The translations under genes and the position numbers were made by a program. This document shows positions 45,568-54,510 of a stretch of DNA of 64,000 bases, one piece after another; the first letter of the stretch is position 1, and the number at the start of each line of letters is the position of its first letter. Source of the stretch: Qipengyuania algicida. Its GTDB lineage: Bacteria > Pseudomonadota > Alphaproteobacteria > Sphingomonadales > Sphingomonadaceae. The stretch lies in assembly GCF_009828025.1 (NCBI RefSeq), contig NZ_WTYA01000008.1:1-64000 (forward strand), given 5' to 3'. The notes beneath the pieces were generated by a model. The model was not told the origin of the DNA and did no database searches. It worked only from the letters and a program-made list of their open reading frames with translations.

Positions 45568-46238
45568 CCGACACCCCCACTATCCTGTTCGAAGATGGCG
45601 AAGCGCTGGTGATCGACAAGCCTGCGGGCCTGCCGGTCGAACGGCCGCGGCGCGGTGGACCTTCGCTCGAAAGCCATCAAGAGGCACTCAAGTTAGGCTT
45701 CCAGCGTGCGCCGGTGCCGGTCCACCGGCTCGACACCGACACCAGCGGATGCCTGCTGCTGGCGCGCAACCCCAAGGCTCTGGTGCGCTTTTCGCGCGCT
45801 TTCGAGGAACGGCTGGTCGCCAAGCGCTATCTCGGCATTCTCGCAGGCGTGCCCCAGCAGAGCGAAGGCACGATCGAATTGTCGCTCACCAAGCAGAGCA
45901 GTGCCGAGCGTGGCTGGCGCATGATAGCTGCAAGGAAAGGCAAGCCGGCGATCACCCATTGGCGCATGCTTGGCGAGATCGACGGACATGCGCTGATAGA
46001 GTTCAGGCCCGAAACCGGGCGCACCCACCAGATTCGCATCCATGCGCTCGCCGGGCTCGGCCTGCCGCTGCTCGGCGACCCGGTTTATGGCAGCGGCCAA
46101 AGCGATCGGGCGAAGGGCGCGCCGCGCACGATGCTCCATGCCGCAGCGCTCGAAGTGCCGCGCCAAGGCAAGCTCTCCATCTCGGCAATCGCCCCACTGC
46201 CCGCCGATTTCGCCTCTCTTGGCTTTGACGATGGATGA
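45564..46238 (+). CDS. RluA-family RNA pseudouridine synthase
   Basis: 224 residues, a short form without an S4 domain. The catalytic motif HRLDTDTSGCLLLAR is near residue 53 and the family's RTHQIRIH is near residue 153. It converts uridine to pseudouridine in tRNA or rRNA; the site cannot be told from sequence. It overlaps pabBC by four bases (ATGA) and the next gene by eight, a tight translation-related operon. Confidence 0.9.
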   Translation: MTDTPTILFEDGEALVIDKPAGLPVERPRRGGPSLESHQEALKLGFQRAPVPVHRLDTDTSGCLLLARNPKALVRFSRAFEERLVAKRYLGILAGVPQQSEGTIELSLTKQSSAERGWRMIAARKGKPAITHWRMLGEIDGHALIEFRPETGRTHQIRIHALAGLGLPLLGDPVYGSGQSDRAKGAPRTMLHAAALEVPRQGKLSISAIAPLPADFASLGFDDG

Positions 46239-46638
46239 CGAAGTCGTCGAACGCGCTCTGGCACTGGCCGAGGAAAAGTTCATCGCTGCCTCCGGTCCGG
46301 GCGGCCAGAACGTCAACAAGGTTGCCACCGCAGTCCAGTTACGAATCGACGTCTTCGCGCTTCGTCTGACACCTGCGGTGTTCAATCGCTTGCGGGAGCT
46401 TGCCGGAAGCCGGATGACCAAGGCGGGCGAGATTGTCCTGACCGCCAACGAATACCGAACCCAGGACCAGAACCGGGAAGCTGCGCGCGAACGGCTGACG
46501 GCGATGCTCGAACAGGCGCTGACCCCGCCGCCCAAACGCAAGAAGAGCCGCCTCAACCGCGTCGGCAAGACCCAGCGGCTCAAATCGAAGAAAGCGCGCG
46601 GGGCGGTAAAGGCCTCGCGCGGCAAGGTCGATTGGTAG
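46231..46638 (+). CDS. arfB: Alternative ribosome-rescue factor / peptidyl-tRNA hydrolase
   Basis: 135 residues from the ATG at 46231, inside the end of the pseudouridine synthase gene. The GGQ motif is in SGPGGQNVNK (near residue 29) and the C-terminal basic tail (PPKRKKSRLNR and on) is the part that probes the empty mRNA channel. ArfB hydrolyses peptidyl-tRNA on stalled ribosomes. Class I release factors are much longer, so the call is firm. A terminator follows 60 bases later. Confidence 0.93.
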   Translation: MDDEVVERALALAEEKFIAASGPGGQNVNKVATAVQLRIDVFALRLTPAVFNRLRELAGSRMTKAGEIVLTANEYRTQDQNREAARERLTAMLEQALTPPPKRKKSRLNRVGKTQRLKSKKARGAVKASRGKVDW

Positions 46639-46697
46639 CCGTTCAACCTGACGCGGCTTGACTTTCACCGGTGAATCGCGCAATGGCGCGGCCTGAC

Positions 46698-46730
46698 GGC
46701 GGTGCTGACAATGCGCCGCCCTTGTTTTTT
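46698..46730 (+). terminator. Terminator after the pabBC-rluA-arfB operon
   Basis: GGCGGTGC pairs with GCGCCGCC (eight base pairs, one G-U) around a seven-base loop, followed by CTTGTTTTTT. Position and T-run fit an intrinsic terminator on the rightward strand, before rpmG. Confidence 0.7.
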
Positions 46731-46783
46731 CAACCGTAATCTTCGGGGCGCACGCGCCCTGTCTCGCGATCTAGGAACACGCA

Positions 46784-46951
46784 ATGGCGAAGCCCGCAAC
46801 CGTCAAGATCAAGCTCGTCTCGACCGCCGACACGGGCTTTTACTATGTGACCAAGAAGAACCCGCGCAACATCACCGAGAAGATGACGTTCCGCAAATAC
46901 GACCCGGTCGCCAGGAAGCACGTCGAGTTCAAGGAAGCGAAGATCAAGTAA
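46784..46951 (+). CDS. rpmG: 50S ribosomal protein L33
   Basis: 55 residues, the normal size, from the ATG at 46784 with AGGAA before it. It begins [19 protein letters not shown] and has [15 protein letters not shown] and the C-terminal KYDP...[12 protein letters not shown]33 is a small protein of the large ribosomal subunit near the exit site. This form lacks the zinc-binding cysteines, so it is the Cys-minus type common in Proteobacteria. It stands alone between a terminator and lolA. Confidence 0.95.
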   Translation: MAKPATVKIKLVSTADTGFYYVTKKNPRNITEKMTFRKYDPVARKHVEFKEAKIK

Positions 46952-47018
46952 TCGCGTGAACGCGCGGAACTTGTTCAATTCACGCGGTGTTCAATGCTCC
47001 GATGCCAATCGCAGGAGC

Positions 47019-47678
47019 ATGACGATCTTGACCAGTTCTCCGATTAAAGCTTTGCGCGGCGCCTTTGCGCTGTCGCTGTGCACTGTATTGCCTGCCGCCT
47101 TGGCTTCGTCCGTCCCGGCCCATGCCGCGACCAGCGAGCTCGATCAGGCGGTATCGGCCCTGCGCGACATCGGCACAATGACCGCCGATTTCACCCAGAC
47201 CGATCGCAATGGCCAGACGGTTTCGGGTAAGCTTTACCTGAAGCGCCCGGGCAAGATCCGCTTCGAATACGAGAAGGGCGCGAATATGCTGCTCGTCTCG
47301 ACCGGCAAGTCACTCTATTTCATCGATTACGAGGTCAAGCAGGTCCAGCGCTGGCCGATCAAGAACTCGCCGCTCGGCGCACTGCTTGATCCCAATCGCG
47401 ATGTGAAGGCCTTTGGCAAGCTCGTGCCCACGAGCAATGCCAATGTCGTCGGCATCGAAGTGCGCGATCCCAAGCGGCCCGAATATGGCGTGATCACGCT
47501 GATCTTCGTGCGCGACGCCTCCGCTCCGGGCGGACTGGAGCTGACCAATTGGGTCGCGCTCGATGCCCAGAACCATCGCACCACGGTGCGGCTGTCGAAC
47601 CAGCGCTACGGCATGGCGATCTCTGACAAGGAATTCACTTTCGTCGATCCACGCCGCTCGGGTGGTCGTCCGCGCTGA
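47019..47678 (+). CDS. lolA: Outer-membrane lipoprotein carrier (LolA-like)
   Basis: 219 residues from the ATG at 47019. A signal peptide ends near AHA-ATS, so the protein is periplasmic. The LolA pattern is seen: TADFTQTDRNGQTVSGKLYLKRPGKIRFEY and the later beta strands of the open half-barrel. It carries lipoproteins from the inner to the outer membrane. AGGAG lies only one base before the ATG, so translation may really start at the TTG at 47028, which keeps the signal peptide. A strong terminator follows at 47852. Confidence 0.9.
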   Translation: MTILTSSPIKALRGAFALSLCTVLPAALASSVPAHAATSELDQAVSALRDIGTMTADFTQTDRNGQTVSGKLYLKRPGKIRFEYEKGANMLLVSTGKSLYFIDYEVKQVQRWPIKNSPLGALLDPNRDVKAFGKLVPTSNANVVGIEVRDPKRPEYGVITLIFVRDASAPGGLELTNWVALDAQNHRTTVRLSNQRYGMAISDKEFTFVDPRRSGGRPR

Positions 47679-47851
47679 TCGTTCGGCGGGCCAGACGTGG
47701 CCCCTCTGCGACAATCCGATACGCTCTATTCATTGGGTAGAAAGCCAGAGGCGCGTAGAACATCTCTCACAGACCGGATGAAGGTGGGTTTCCCCCCTGT
47801 TGCCCATTCCTTCGGTACCCCGCTCTGTAAAGCGTGACGAACGCAAGAAGG

Positions 47852-47887
47852 ACCCTCGTGCCAATGCCCCCGGCACGAGGGTTTTTC
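47852..47887 (+). terminator. Strong intrinsic terminator after lolA
   Basis: ACCCTCGTGCC pairs perfectly with GGCACGAGGGT (11 base pairs) around a nine-base loop, followed by five Ts. It lies 173 bases after the lolA stop and just before the end of the converging alkaline phosphatase gene. Confidence 0.85.
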
Positions 47888-47899
47888 TATGTTCGGACG

Positions 47900-49324
47900 C
47901 TATTCACCGGACAGTCCCAGCGCTGCGCGCATGATCGCCCCGATTTGGTTCTGTTCGATGACGCCATGCACATTATCCGAACCCGGACCGGTGGCATAGA
48001 GCGCCACATCTTCACCGCCATGAGTTTCCGAGCCGAGCGGCACGAGCGACTGCTGATGCGCTTGCACGCCGGTTTCCGGCCTGCTCCGTGGTCCCTTCAC
48101 TGCGGCCGGGCCATTGGCATACCCCAGCGTCGTATAGGGCTGGCCATCCTTGGCCATGACGGGCGCGCCATCTGTTTCAGCGCCGCCATGCTCATCGTCG
48201 TCGCCGCTCGGCGGGACGACCAGGCCGAGGATCGGATTTCCGCGCCTCGGATAGCCCGCCATGGTGAAGACATGGCTGTGGTCAGCCGTTACGAGGATCA
48301 ACGTCTTGGCCGGATCGGTATGCTCGACCGCATATTGCACCGCGCGGGCGAACTCGACCGTTTCTTCCAGTGCGTAACCGGCGCGATTTTCATGATGCGC
48401 ATGATCGATCCGCCCGCCCTCGACCATCAGGTAATAACCTTGCGGGTTCTGGTTGAGTCGGTCGATCGCCTCCGCGGTCATCTGCGTCAGCGTCGGTTCG
48501 GCGGACTCCGGAGTACGCTCGGCCATATAGGTCATGTGACTGGGACTGAAGATGCCGAGCACCGGGCGATCGTGCGGCGCGCGTGCCAGTGCGTCGGCGC
48601 TTTCGACATAGCTCCCCCCATGATCCGCAACCCAGCGCTCGGGCAGGTCAGCTGCCCCGTCGAGCCGATCGCCGCCCCGCGATTTCGCGACGAATTTCTC
48701 ATGCCCTCCGCCAAGCGCGACAGCGAAAGGGAAGTCCACGAGCTGCGCGGCGATGTCACGGCACCCCTGCGCGCGCTGGGCGGCGAGGATATCGCCATCG
48801 GCCTCCCAGTCGCGGTCGCTGCTATGCGCAAAGACCGCCGCCGGTGTCGCATGGGTCAGCCGGGTGGTGGTGACGATGCCGATCGCCCTACCACCCCTGT
48901 GCGCCTCCTCGGCCACGAGCGAGAGCGGGTGGGCGAGCGCTTCTCGGCATTGTCCGCGCCGTGCCGCCGGCCCGATCCCGATCACACCCATGCGCGTCTT
49001 CTCGCCGCTGTTGATGGCAGTAGCAGTGCCCGCGCTGTCGGGCACCTGCGCATTGGTGTTGTAGGTCTTCACCAGAGCAGTCTGCGGAAATTTCTCGAAG
49101 GAGAGCAGATTTTCCTCGCCCGTGTGGCCCTGCTTCTGCCCGGCATAGATGCGCGCCGCGGTAACGGTCGAGACGCCCATGCCATCGCCGATGAACAGGA
49201 TCACGTTCCGCGCCCGCTCAGGCGCGGGGGCGGCACTCGCCAGTTCGGCGGGAGTGGTGCTCGCACAGGCACCCAGCAATGAAACGCCCACGAGAACCGT
49301 GAGCGAACGACAAAAACGCATCAT
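47900..49324 (-). CDS. Alkaline phosphatase lipoprotein
   Basis: 474 residues from the first of two adjacent ATG codons. A lipoprotein signal ends in LLGAC (Cys near residue 19), so it is anchored in the envelope. The alkaline phosphatase fold is clear: FIGDGMG (metal Asp), PDSAGTATAINSGEKT (nucleophile Ser), VEGGRIDHAHH and TADHSHV (metal ligands). It releases phosphate from organic esters in the periplasm. No pho-box-like promoter was recognised by eye. A longer frame on the same strand runs back through the exonuclease region and was rejected. Confidence 0.93.
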   Translation of the reverse strand: MMRFCRSLTVLVGVSLLGACASTTPAELASAAPAPERARNVILFIGDGMGVSTVTAARIYAGQKQGHTGEENLLSFEKFPQTALVKTYNTNAQVPDSAGTATAINSGEKTRMGVIGIGPAARRGQCREALAHPLSLVAEEAHRGGRAIGIVTTTRLTHATPAAVFAHSSDRDWEADGDILAAQRAQGCRDIAAQLVDFPFAVALGGGHEKFVAKSRGGDRLDGAADLPERWVADHGGSYVESADALARAPHDRPVLGIFSPSHMTYMAERTPESAEPTLTQMTAEAIDRLNQNPQGYYLMVEGGRIDHAHHENRAGYALEETVEFARAVQYAVEHTDPAKTLILVTADHSHVFTMAGYPRRGNPILGLVVPPSGDDDEHGGAETDGAPVMAKDGQPYTTLGYANGPAAVKGPRSRPETGVQAHQQSLVPLGSETHGGEDVALYATGPGSDNVHGVIEQNQIGAIMRAALGLSGE

Positions 49325-49456
49325 TGCTTCTGAACCCCTCCAACAAGCCTGGTCGAAAGCGATTCTATGCGATGGGAATGCGACAAAACAAGGAAAGCAT
49401 CGCGACAACTCCCCGTAACCTTGTGCAGCCGCCGAGCGCGGCCTAACTGGCAGGCC

Positions 49457-50263
49457 ATGGCTTCTTCCAATCTTTCCGTCGCGACGTGGAACATCAACTC
49501 GGTCCGGCTGCGCATGCCGATCGTGGGGCGCTTCCTGACCGAGCAGGCACCCGACATCCTCTGCCTGCAGGAGATCAAGTGCCAGGAGCACCAGTTCCCC
49601 TACGAGGCTTTCCGCGCGCTCGGCTACGAGCATTTCGCAGTCCACGGGCAGAAGGGCTATCACGGCGTAGCGACGGTGGGGCGCGTGCCCTTTCACGAAT
49701 TCTCGCGCCACGACTGGCAGGACAATGGCGAAGCGCGCCACGTCGGGATCGAACTCGAAGGCCCCGGCCAGGGCACGGTGATCGAGAACGTCTATATCCC
49801 CGCAGGCGGCGATGAGCCCGACCGGGCGATCAATCCCAAATTCGGCCAGAAGCTGGATTTCCTCGGACGCATGACGCGCTGGGCAGAAACCGTAGATCGA
49901 CCGACGCTGATCGTTGGCGATTTCAACGTCGCGCCGCTCGAAAGCGATGTCTGGAACCACAAGGCGCTGCTCAAGGTGGTCAGCCACACGCCGATCGAGG
50001 TCGAGACACTGCAAGGCTTCATGGACGCGCATGGCTGGCAGGACATCGGCCGCCAGCATCGCTCCGCGCCCGAACGCTATTACAGCTGGTGGAGCTATCG
50101 CTCGAAGGACTGGAAGGCGGGCGACCGCGGTCGGCGGCTCGATCATATGTGGGCAAGCCCCGAACTGGCCGCGCAGTCGGTTGCGCATCATGTGCACGAG
50201 GATTGCCGCGACTGGGAAAAGCCATCGGACCACGTACCGCTGGTGACGGAGTTCGATCTCTGA
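49457..50263 (+). CDS. xth: Exodeoxyribonuclease III
   Basis: 268 residues from the ATG at 49457. All main motifs of the exonuclease III/AP endonuclease family are present: ATWNINSVRLR (Asn), LQEIK (Glu), VYIPAGG, VGDFNVAP (Asp-x-Asn), RRLDHMW and SDHVPL (catalytic His). It cuts DNA at abasic sites and removes 3' blocking groups in base excision repair. It is followed directly by ribA, with the stop codon touching the presumed ribA start. Confidence 0.95.
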   Translation: MASSNLSVATWNINSVRLRMPIVGRFLTEQAPDILCLQEIKCQEHQFPYEAFRALGYEHFAVHGQKGYHGVATVGRVPFHEFSRHDWQDNGEARHVGIELEGPGQGTVIENVYIPAGGDEPDRAINPKFGQKLDFLGRMTRWAETVDRPTLIVGDFNVAPLESDVWNHKALLKVVSHTPIEVETLQGFMDAHGWQDIGRQHRSAPERYYSWWSYRSKDWKAGDRGRRLDHMWASPELAAQSVAHHVHEDCRDWEKPSDHVPLVTEFDL

Positions 50264-51330
50264 GCGCTCCCGGCCCTTCCCCCTCGCGGCGCGGCGCACA
50301 GGCGGTCGACGCTTTGCGCCATGGCTGGCCGCTGCGCTTTCCCGACGCGCCGCTGCTCCAGCCGGTCGAGACGGCGTTCGTGGGTGGGCTCACTGCGGAC
50401 ACCATGTTGATTTCCGCCAGCCGCGCGGTGACGCTCAAGCTGGCGAACCAGCTCGAGGCGGCCAATCCGTCCGAGCCGGTGCTTTTGCGCGGAACCGAGC
50501 TGTTCGACCTTGCCGCCGCAATGGCCGTAGCCGACCCTTCGGCGGATCTCGCCCATCCGTTGCAGGGACCGTTCAAGGCGCTCACCTTCGACTGGCGCGG
50601 CGCCGCGGCGGGCGCGCTCGACCTTGCGCGGATTGCAGGAATCCTTCCCGCTTTCCTGGTCGATCCACGCGAAGCCGTGGAAGCCCAGCCAATCGCGCTG
50701 AGCGATGTCGTCGCGCTGACCGATCCGCACAATTTGAAACTCGCGACACGCGCGCGCCTGCCGGTTGCCGCGGCCGAAGATGCCGAAATCATCGCTTACC
50801 GCAGTGCCGACGACACGCGCGAACACGTAGCGCTGGTGATCGGGCAGCGCAGCGCGGAGCATTTGCCGCTGGTGCGCCTGCATTCCGAATGCCTGACCGG
50901 CGACGTACTCTCCAGCCTCAAATGCGATTGCGGGCCGCAGCTTGACGGCGCGCTCGCAGCGATGGCGGAAGAAGCGAAGCAGGGCGGCTGGGGCGTATTG
51001 CTCTATTTGCGGCAGGAAGGGCGCGGGATCGGCCTCGTCAACAAGCTGCGCGCCTACCGTCTGCAGGACCAGGGCCACGATACGATCGATGCCAACACGC
51101 GGCTTGGCCTGCCGGACGAAGCGCGCGACTTCCCGGTCGCGGCAAGGATGCTCGCGCTGATGAATATCGAGCGGATTCGCTTGATGACCAACAATCCTGC
51201 GAAGGTCGATGCGCTCGGGTCGGAGGGTATCGAGGTGGTCGAACGGGTCGCACACAGCCTCGGCGCAGGCGCGCATAACGAACACTATCTCGCCACCAAG
51301 CGGGACCGTGCGGGTCATTTTTTACCTTAA
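50260..51330 (+). CDS. ribA: GTP cyclohydrolase II (riboflavin synthesis)
   Basis: About 356 residues. The C-terminal half is the cyclohydrolase with the zinc cysteines in HSECLTGDVLSSLKCDCG and RQEGRGIGLVNK; it opens GTP to start riboflavin synthesis. The N-terminal 160 residues resemble the extra domain found in alphaproteobacterial RibA. The start is unclear: no ATG or GTG is in frame near the expected point. I used a CTG at 50260 that overlaps the xth stop; a TTG at 50314 is an alternative that would lose 18 residues. Confidence 0.88.
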   Translation: MSAPGPSPSRRGAQAVDALRHGWPLRFPDAPLLQPVETAFVGGLTADTMLISASRAVTLKLANQLEAANPSEPVLLRGTELFDLAAAMAVADPSADLAHPLQGPFKALTFDWRGAAAGALDLARIAGILPAFLVDPREAVEAQPIALSDVVALTDPHNLKLATRARLPVAAAEDAEIIAYRSADDTREHVALVIGQRSAEHLPLVRLHSECLTGDVLSSLKCDCGPQLDGALAAMAEEAKQGGWGVLLYLRQEGRGIGLVNKLRAYRLQDQGHDTIDANTRLGLPDEARDFPVAARMLALMNIERIRLMTNNPAKVDALGSEGIEVVERVAHSLGAGAHNEHYLATKRDRAGHFLP

Positions 51331-51484
51331 CCGGTAACCCGACGAAATAACCGTGGCCCATAGCGGGACTGCATGAAACTTGCGGAAACCGCAGCCTTGC
51401 GGGGGCGTTGGAAGCGCGAGACAATAGGGTGCTTGCACAAGGCCGCTTGTAACAGGGCGGCTCGTCACAGGGTTGGACTGAACC

Positions 51485-52090
51485 ATGCGTAAGTTTTTTG
51501 GCGGCCTCGTCGCTATCGCACTCCTGACGAACGCGGCTCCCCTGCTGGCCGGTGCTCCGCAAGCGCACAACTCCGCGAAAACTGCCGATGCATCTGTCGT
51601 CGATGCCGCCCAAGCGGGCGACGCCAACGCGCAATGGCAGCTTGGCGTGCTGATCGACGAGGGCAAATATCCCGGCACGCTCGATCAGGCGATCAACCTG
51701 TTCCGCAAATCCGCCGCGCAAAAGAACACCGATGCCATCGCCAGCCTGGCGGTGATGTATGCCAATGGCCGGGGCGTTCCGCAGGACTATGCCGCCGCAA
51801 TGCGCTATTACCAGCTCGCTGCAAGACTGGGTAACGCGCACGCCCTCGAAGGGTTGGGCGTGCTTTATGCCAATGGGCAGGGCGTGCCAGCGGACGAGAA
51901 GGAAGCGGTCGCGTACTGGTTGGTCGCCGCCGCCGCGGGCGATTCCAGCGCGATGAGCTTGCTGAACGAGAAGCTGACCTCGATCGATCCCAAGTCGAAT
52001 GCGATGCTGTACGACCGGGCGAACCAGATAGCGGATGCTTACGGCATCCTGCCGCGCAACGCCTCTTCGCCGACCGCGCTCGGTAACTGA
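51485..52090 (+). CDS. Exported Sel1-repeat protein
   Basis: 201 residues with a signal peptide (cleavage near LLA-GAP). Three Sel1-like repeats follow, for example AIASLAVMYANGRGVPQDYAAAM read over two helices and ALEGLGVLYANGQGVPADE. Sel1 repeats form short helical solenoids that bind other proteins and are common in envelope signalling and stress. No enzyme domain is present. It stands alone, facing the end of the small ribbon-helix-helix gene; the two stops are three bases apart. Confidence 0.85.
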   Translation: MRKFFGGLVAIALLTNAAPLLAGAPQAHNSAKTADASVVDAAQAGDANAQWQLGVLIDEGKYPGTLDQAINLFRKSAAQKNTDAIASLAVMYANGRGVPQDYAAAMRYYQLAARLGNAHALEGLGVLYANGQGVPADEKEAVAYWLVAAAAGDSSAMSLLNEKLTSIDPKSNAMLYDRANQIADAYGILPRNASSPTALGN

Positions 52091-52093
52091 CGC

Positions 52094-52288
52094 TCAATCA
52101 TCCTGCTTCGAGGGACGTCCGCGCCGGGGAGCGGGAGTGGCGGACACCCGGATGCCGCGCCGCTCCAATGCCTCGCGCAGCAGGATCTCGATCTCGGCAT
52201 TGCTGCTCCTGAGTTCGGCCGCCGCCAGGCGCTCGATAGCGGCATAAACCGCTGGATCGAGGCGCAGGGCGAAGGCTTTCTTGCTCAT
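52094..52288 (-). CDS. Arc/ribbon-helix-helix DNA-binding protein
   Basis: 64 residues. The ribbon (KKAFALRLDP) and two helices (VYAAIERLAAAELRSSNAEIEILLREALERR, read as two segments) give the Arc/MetJ fold, followed by a basic tail RRGRPSKQDD. It lies 24 bases downstream of the SPFH gene on the same strand. It could be an autoregulator of that operon, acting at the dyad 53251-53271, or the antitoxin half of a toxin-antitoxin pair. No toxin gene is beside it, so autoregulation is more likely. Confidence 0.8.
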   Translation of the reverse strand: MSKKAFALRLDPAVYAAIERLAAAELRSSNAEIEILLREALERRGIRVSATPAPRRGRPSKQDD

Positions 52289-52312
52289 CGAATTCGGACC
52301 CGTAAGCTCGCG

Positions 52313-53227
52313 TTACTGGTAGAGCGTCCCGGCGTTGACTACCGGCTGCGCCTCGCGTTCGCCGCATAGCACCACCATCAGGTTCGACACCATCGTCGCG
52401 CGACGTTCGCTGTCGAGTTCGACGACGCCGTCTTCGGACAGTTTGTTGAGCGCATCCTCGACCATGCCGACCGCGCCCATCACCAGCTTGGAACGCGCCG
52501 CGATCACTGCTTCGGCCTGTTGGCGGCGCAGCATCGCGCTGGCGATCTCGGCAGCATAGGCCAGGTGGGTGAGGCCAGCCTCGTCGACCACGATGCCAGC
52601 CACGCGCAGGCGGTCGTTCAGCTCTTCGAGCAGTTCGCGATTGACGACATCCGCGCTGCCTCGCAGCGTCACTTCCTCGTTTTCGAGGTCGTCATAAGGA
52701 TGGCGCGAACCCACGGTGCGCAGGCCGGCCTCAATCTGGATGTTCACGAATTCCTTGAAATCATCGACATCGAAATAGGCCTGAGCCGTATCCTGCACCC
52801 GCCAAACGACATTGCAGGCGATCTCGATCGGATTACCCCGCAGATCGTTGATCTTGACCTTTTCGGAATGGATGTTGTGCGCCCGCGCCGACAGTTTCTT
52901 GCGTCCCATCCACGGCCATACCCAGCGCAGGCCTTCGCGCCTTTCGGTACCGCGATATTCGCCGAACAGCGTGATGACCGTCGCCTGATTGGGCTGGATC
53001 ATGAAGAATCCGGCAGACACAAACAGGATGATAAGGGCTGGACCGAACAACATGCCCACGAATGCCAACTTAACCAGTTTCGGCGATCCTGCAGGCGGCA
53101 AATTGCCGGTGAGGTTCCAGATCCCGATCACCACCATCGCCGCGATCAACGCCAGTATCGGATAGCCGCTGAGGCTGGAGCCGGCGCTTTCCTTGCTGGT
53201 GTTCATTCCCTTGAGTTCAATTTGCAT
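52313..53227 (-). CDS. SPFH/band-7 domain membrane protein
   Basis: 304 residues. Two hydrophobic spans (about 23-42 and 53-75) are followed by the SPFH domain (QATVITLFGEYRGT through VWRVQDTAQAYFDVDDF) and a helical region (LAYAAEIASAMLRRQQAEAVIAARSK, read in two parts) that would drive oligomer formation. Such proteins organise membrane microdomains and proteases. AAGGGGG precedes the ATG. A palindrome 24-44 bases upstream is a likely operator. The partner protein downstream is a small DNA-binding protein. Confidence 0.88.
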   Translation of the reverse strand: MQIELKGMNTSKESAGSSLSGYPILALIAAMVVIGIWNLTGNLPPAGSPKLVKLAFVGMLFGPALIILFVSAGFFMIQPNQATVITLFGEYRGTERREGLRWVWPWMGRKKLSARAHNIHSEKVKINDLRGNPIEIACNVVWRVQDTAQAYFDVDDFKEFVNIQIEAGLRTVGSRHPYDDLENEEVTLRGSADVVNRELLEELNDRLRVAGIVVDEAGLTHLAYAAEIASAMLRRQQAEAVIAARSKLVMGAVGMVEDALNKLSEDGVVELDSERRATMVSNLMVVLCGEREAQPVVNAGTLYQ

Positions 53228-53250
53228 GAATAACCCCCTTCGATATGATT

Positions 53251-53271
53251 ATGATATCACATTTATATCAT
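53251..53271. promoter_or_regulatory. Operator-like dyad upstream of the SPFH gene
   Basis: ATGATAT and ATATCAT form a perfect dyad with a seven-base spacer (53251-53271), in an AT-rich stretch within a GC-rich region. It lies 24 bases from the SPFH ATG. The rest of the 293-base gap up to terC (53521) shows no gene and no recognised riboswitch. Confidence 0.5.
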
Positions 53272-53520
53272 TTTGGGCGATCCAGCAAGAGGGTTGAAAC
53301 TTGCCCTCTTTATGGGCATTTAAACCCTGCGGGACCGGGCCCCTCTGGCGCGGCGGATTTGCCCTATGGCAGCCGCCACGTGATGTCGGACCGCATCGGA
53401 TATGCCGATCATGCCGGGCCCGGAGCATTGCGACCTCCCACAGCCTTTTTCCGGTCGATCGTCATCCGATCCAGTGAACGCGCGCCCTTGCGCGCCGCAA
53501 GATGTGGAGTGGGTAGGTTT

Positions 53521-54510
53521 ATGGAATTTCTCGGCACCCTCTGGCTCGGTACGCCGATCTGGTTCTGGCTGGCGTTCGCTGTCATCGTTCTGGCGCTCAC
53601 CGCCTTCGACCTCGGCGTCCTCAACCGCAAGGACGAAGCGATGGGCATCGCCCGCTCGCTCAAGCTGTCGGCGTTCTACATTGCCATTGCCATGCTGTTC
53701 GGCGGCTGGGTCTGGTTCGCGCTCGGCGCGCAGGCGGGGAGCGAATATTTCACCGGCTATTTCATCGAGAAGGCGCTCTCGATCGACAATGTCTTCGTCA
53801 TCAGCCTGATCTTCACCTATTTCGCGATTCCGCCGAAATACCAGTATCGCGCGCTGCTCTGGGGCATTCTCGCAGTGATCGTGCTGCGCGGCCTGATGAT
53901 CGCGGGCGGCGCGGCGCTGGTCGCGGAGGCGCATTGGGTGCTGTATATTTTCGCCGCTTTCCTGATCTTTACCGGGATCAAGATGGTGTTCTCCTCCGAC
54001 AGCGAGGCGGATTTGTCGCAGAACCGCGCGATCCGCTGGATTTCGCGCCATATGCGCGTGACCAAGGAACTGCACGGGCACCGTTTCATCGTTCAAGTGC
54101 CGGACGAAAAGACCGGCAGGACTGTCCGCGCGGCGACCCCGCTGCTGCTCGCGTTGGTGGTCATCAACCTTGCCGATCTGGTGTTCGCGGTCGACAGCGT
54201 GCCGGCGATCTTCGCCATCACCACCGATACTTTCATCGTCTACACCAGCAACATCATGGCTATCCTTGGCCTGCGCGCGCTCTATTTTGCGCTCGCCGCG
54301 ATGGTTCACCGCTTCCATTATCTCAAATATGCGCTCGCCGGCGTACTGGTGTTCATCGGCAGCAAGATCTTCGTCACCGACTTCCTGCTTGGCGGCGCGA
54401 AGTTTCCGCCGCTGATCAGCCTTGGCGTCACTTTTGCACTGATAGCAGCAGGCATCGGCTATTCACTATGGGCCACGCGGAACGACGGCGAGGAGGTCAG
54501 TTCCGGCTGA
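53521..54510 (+). CDS. TerC-family integral membrane protein
   Basis: 329 residues from the ATG at 53521. Eight or nine hydrophobic spans; conserved acidic residues lie in FDLGVLNRKDEAM, EKALSIDNVFV and NLADLVFAVDSVPAIFAIT. TerC/Alx proteins export manganese or other metals and are linked to tellurite resistance and to metal loading of exported proteins. Earlier in-frame starts exist but would add a long unrelated stretch. Its end overlaps the end of recQ by 14 bases. Confidence 0.92.
   Translation: MEFLGTLWLGTPIWFWLAFAVIVLALTAFDLGVLNRKDEAMGIARSLKLSAFYIAIAMLFGGWVWFALGAQAGSEYFTGYFIEKALSIDNVFVISLIFTYFAIPPKYQYRALLWGILAVIVLRGLMIAGGAALVAEAHWVLYIFAAFLIFTGIKMVFSSDSEADLSQNRAIRWISRHMRVTKELHGHRFIVQVPDEKTGRTVRAATPLLLALVVINLADLVFAVDSVPAIFAITTDTFIVYTSNIMAILGLRALYFALAAMVHRFHYLKYALAGVLVFIGSKIFVTDFLLGGAKFPPLISLGVTFALIAAGIGYSLWATRNDGEEVSSG

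Noticed and set aside
49325-50299. Upstream extension of the alkaline phosphatase frame to 799 codons
   Set aside because: The extension runs antisense through the exonuclease III gene, while the ATG at 49324 gives a clean lipoprotein signal.
53282-53520. Possible yybP-ykoY manganese riboswitch before terC
   Set aside because: TerC genes often have one, but I could not find the conserved loop sequences or a convincing fold in this leader.
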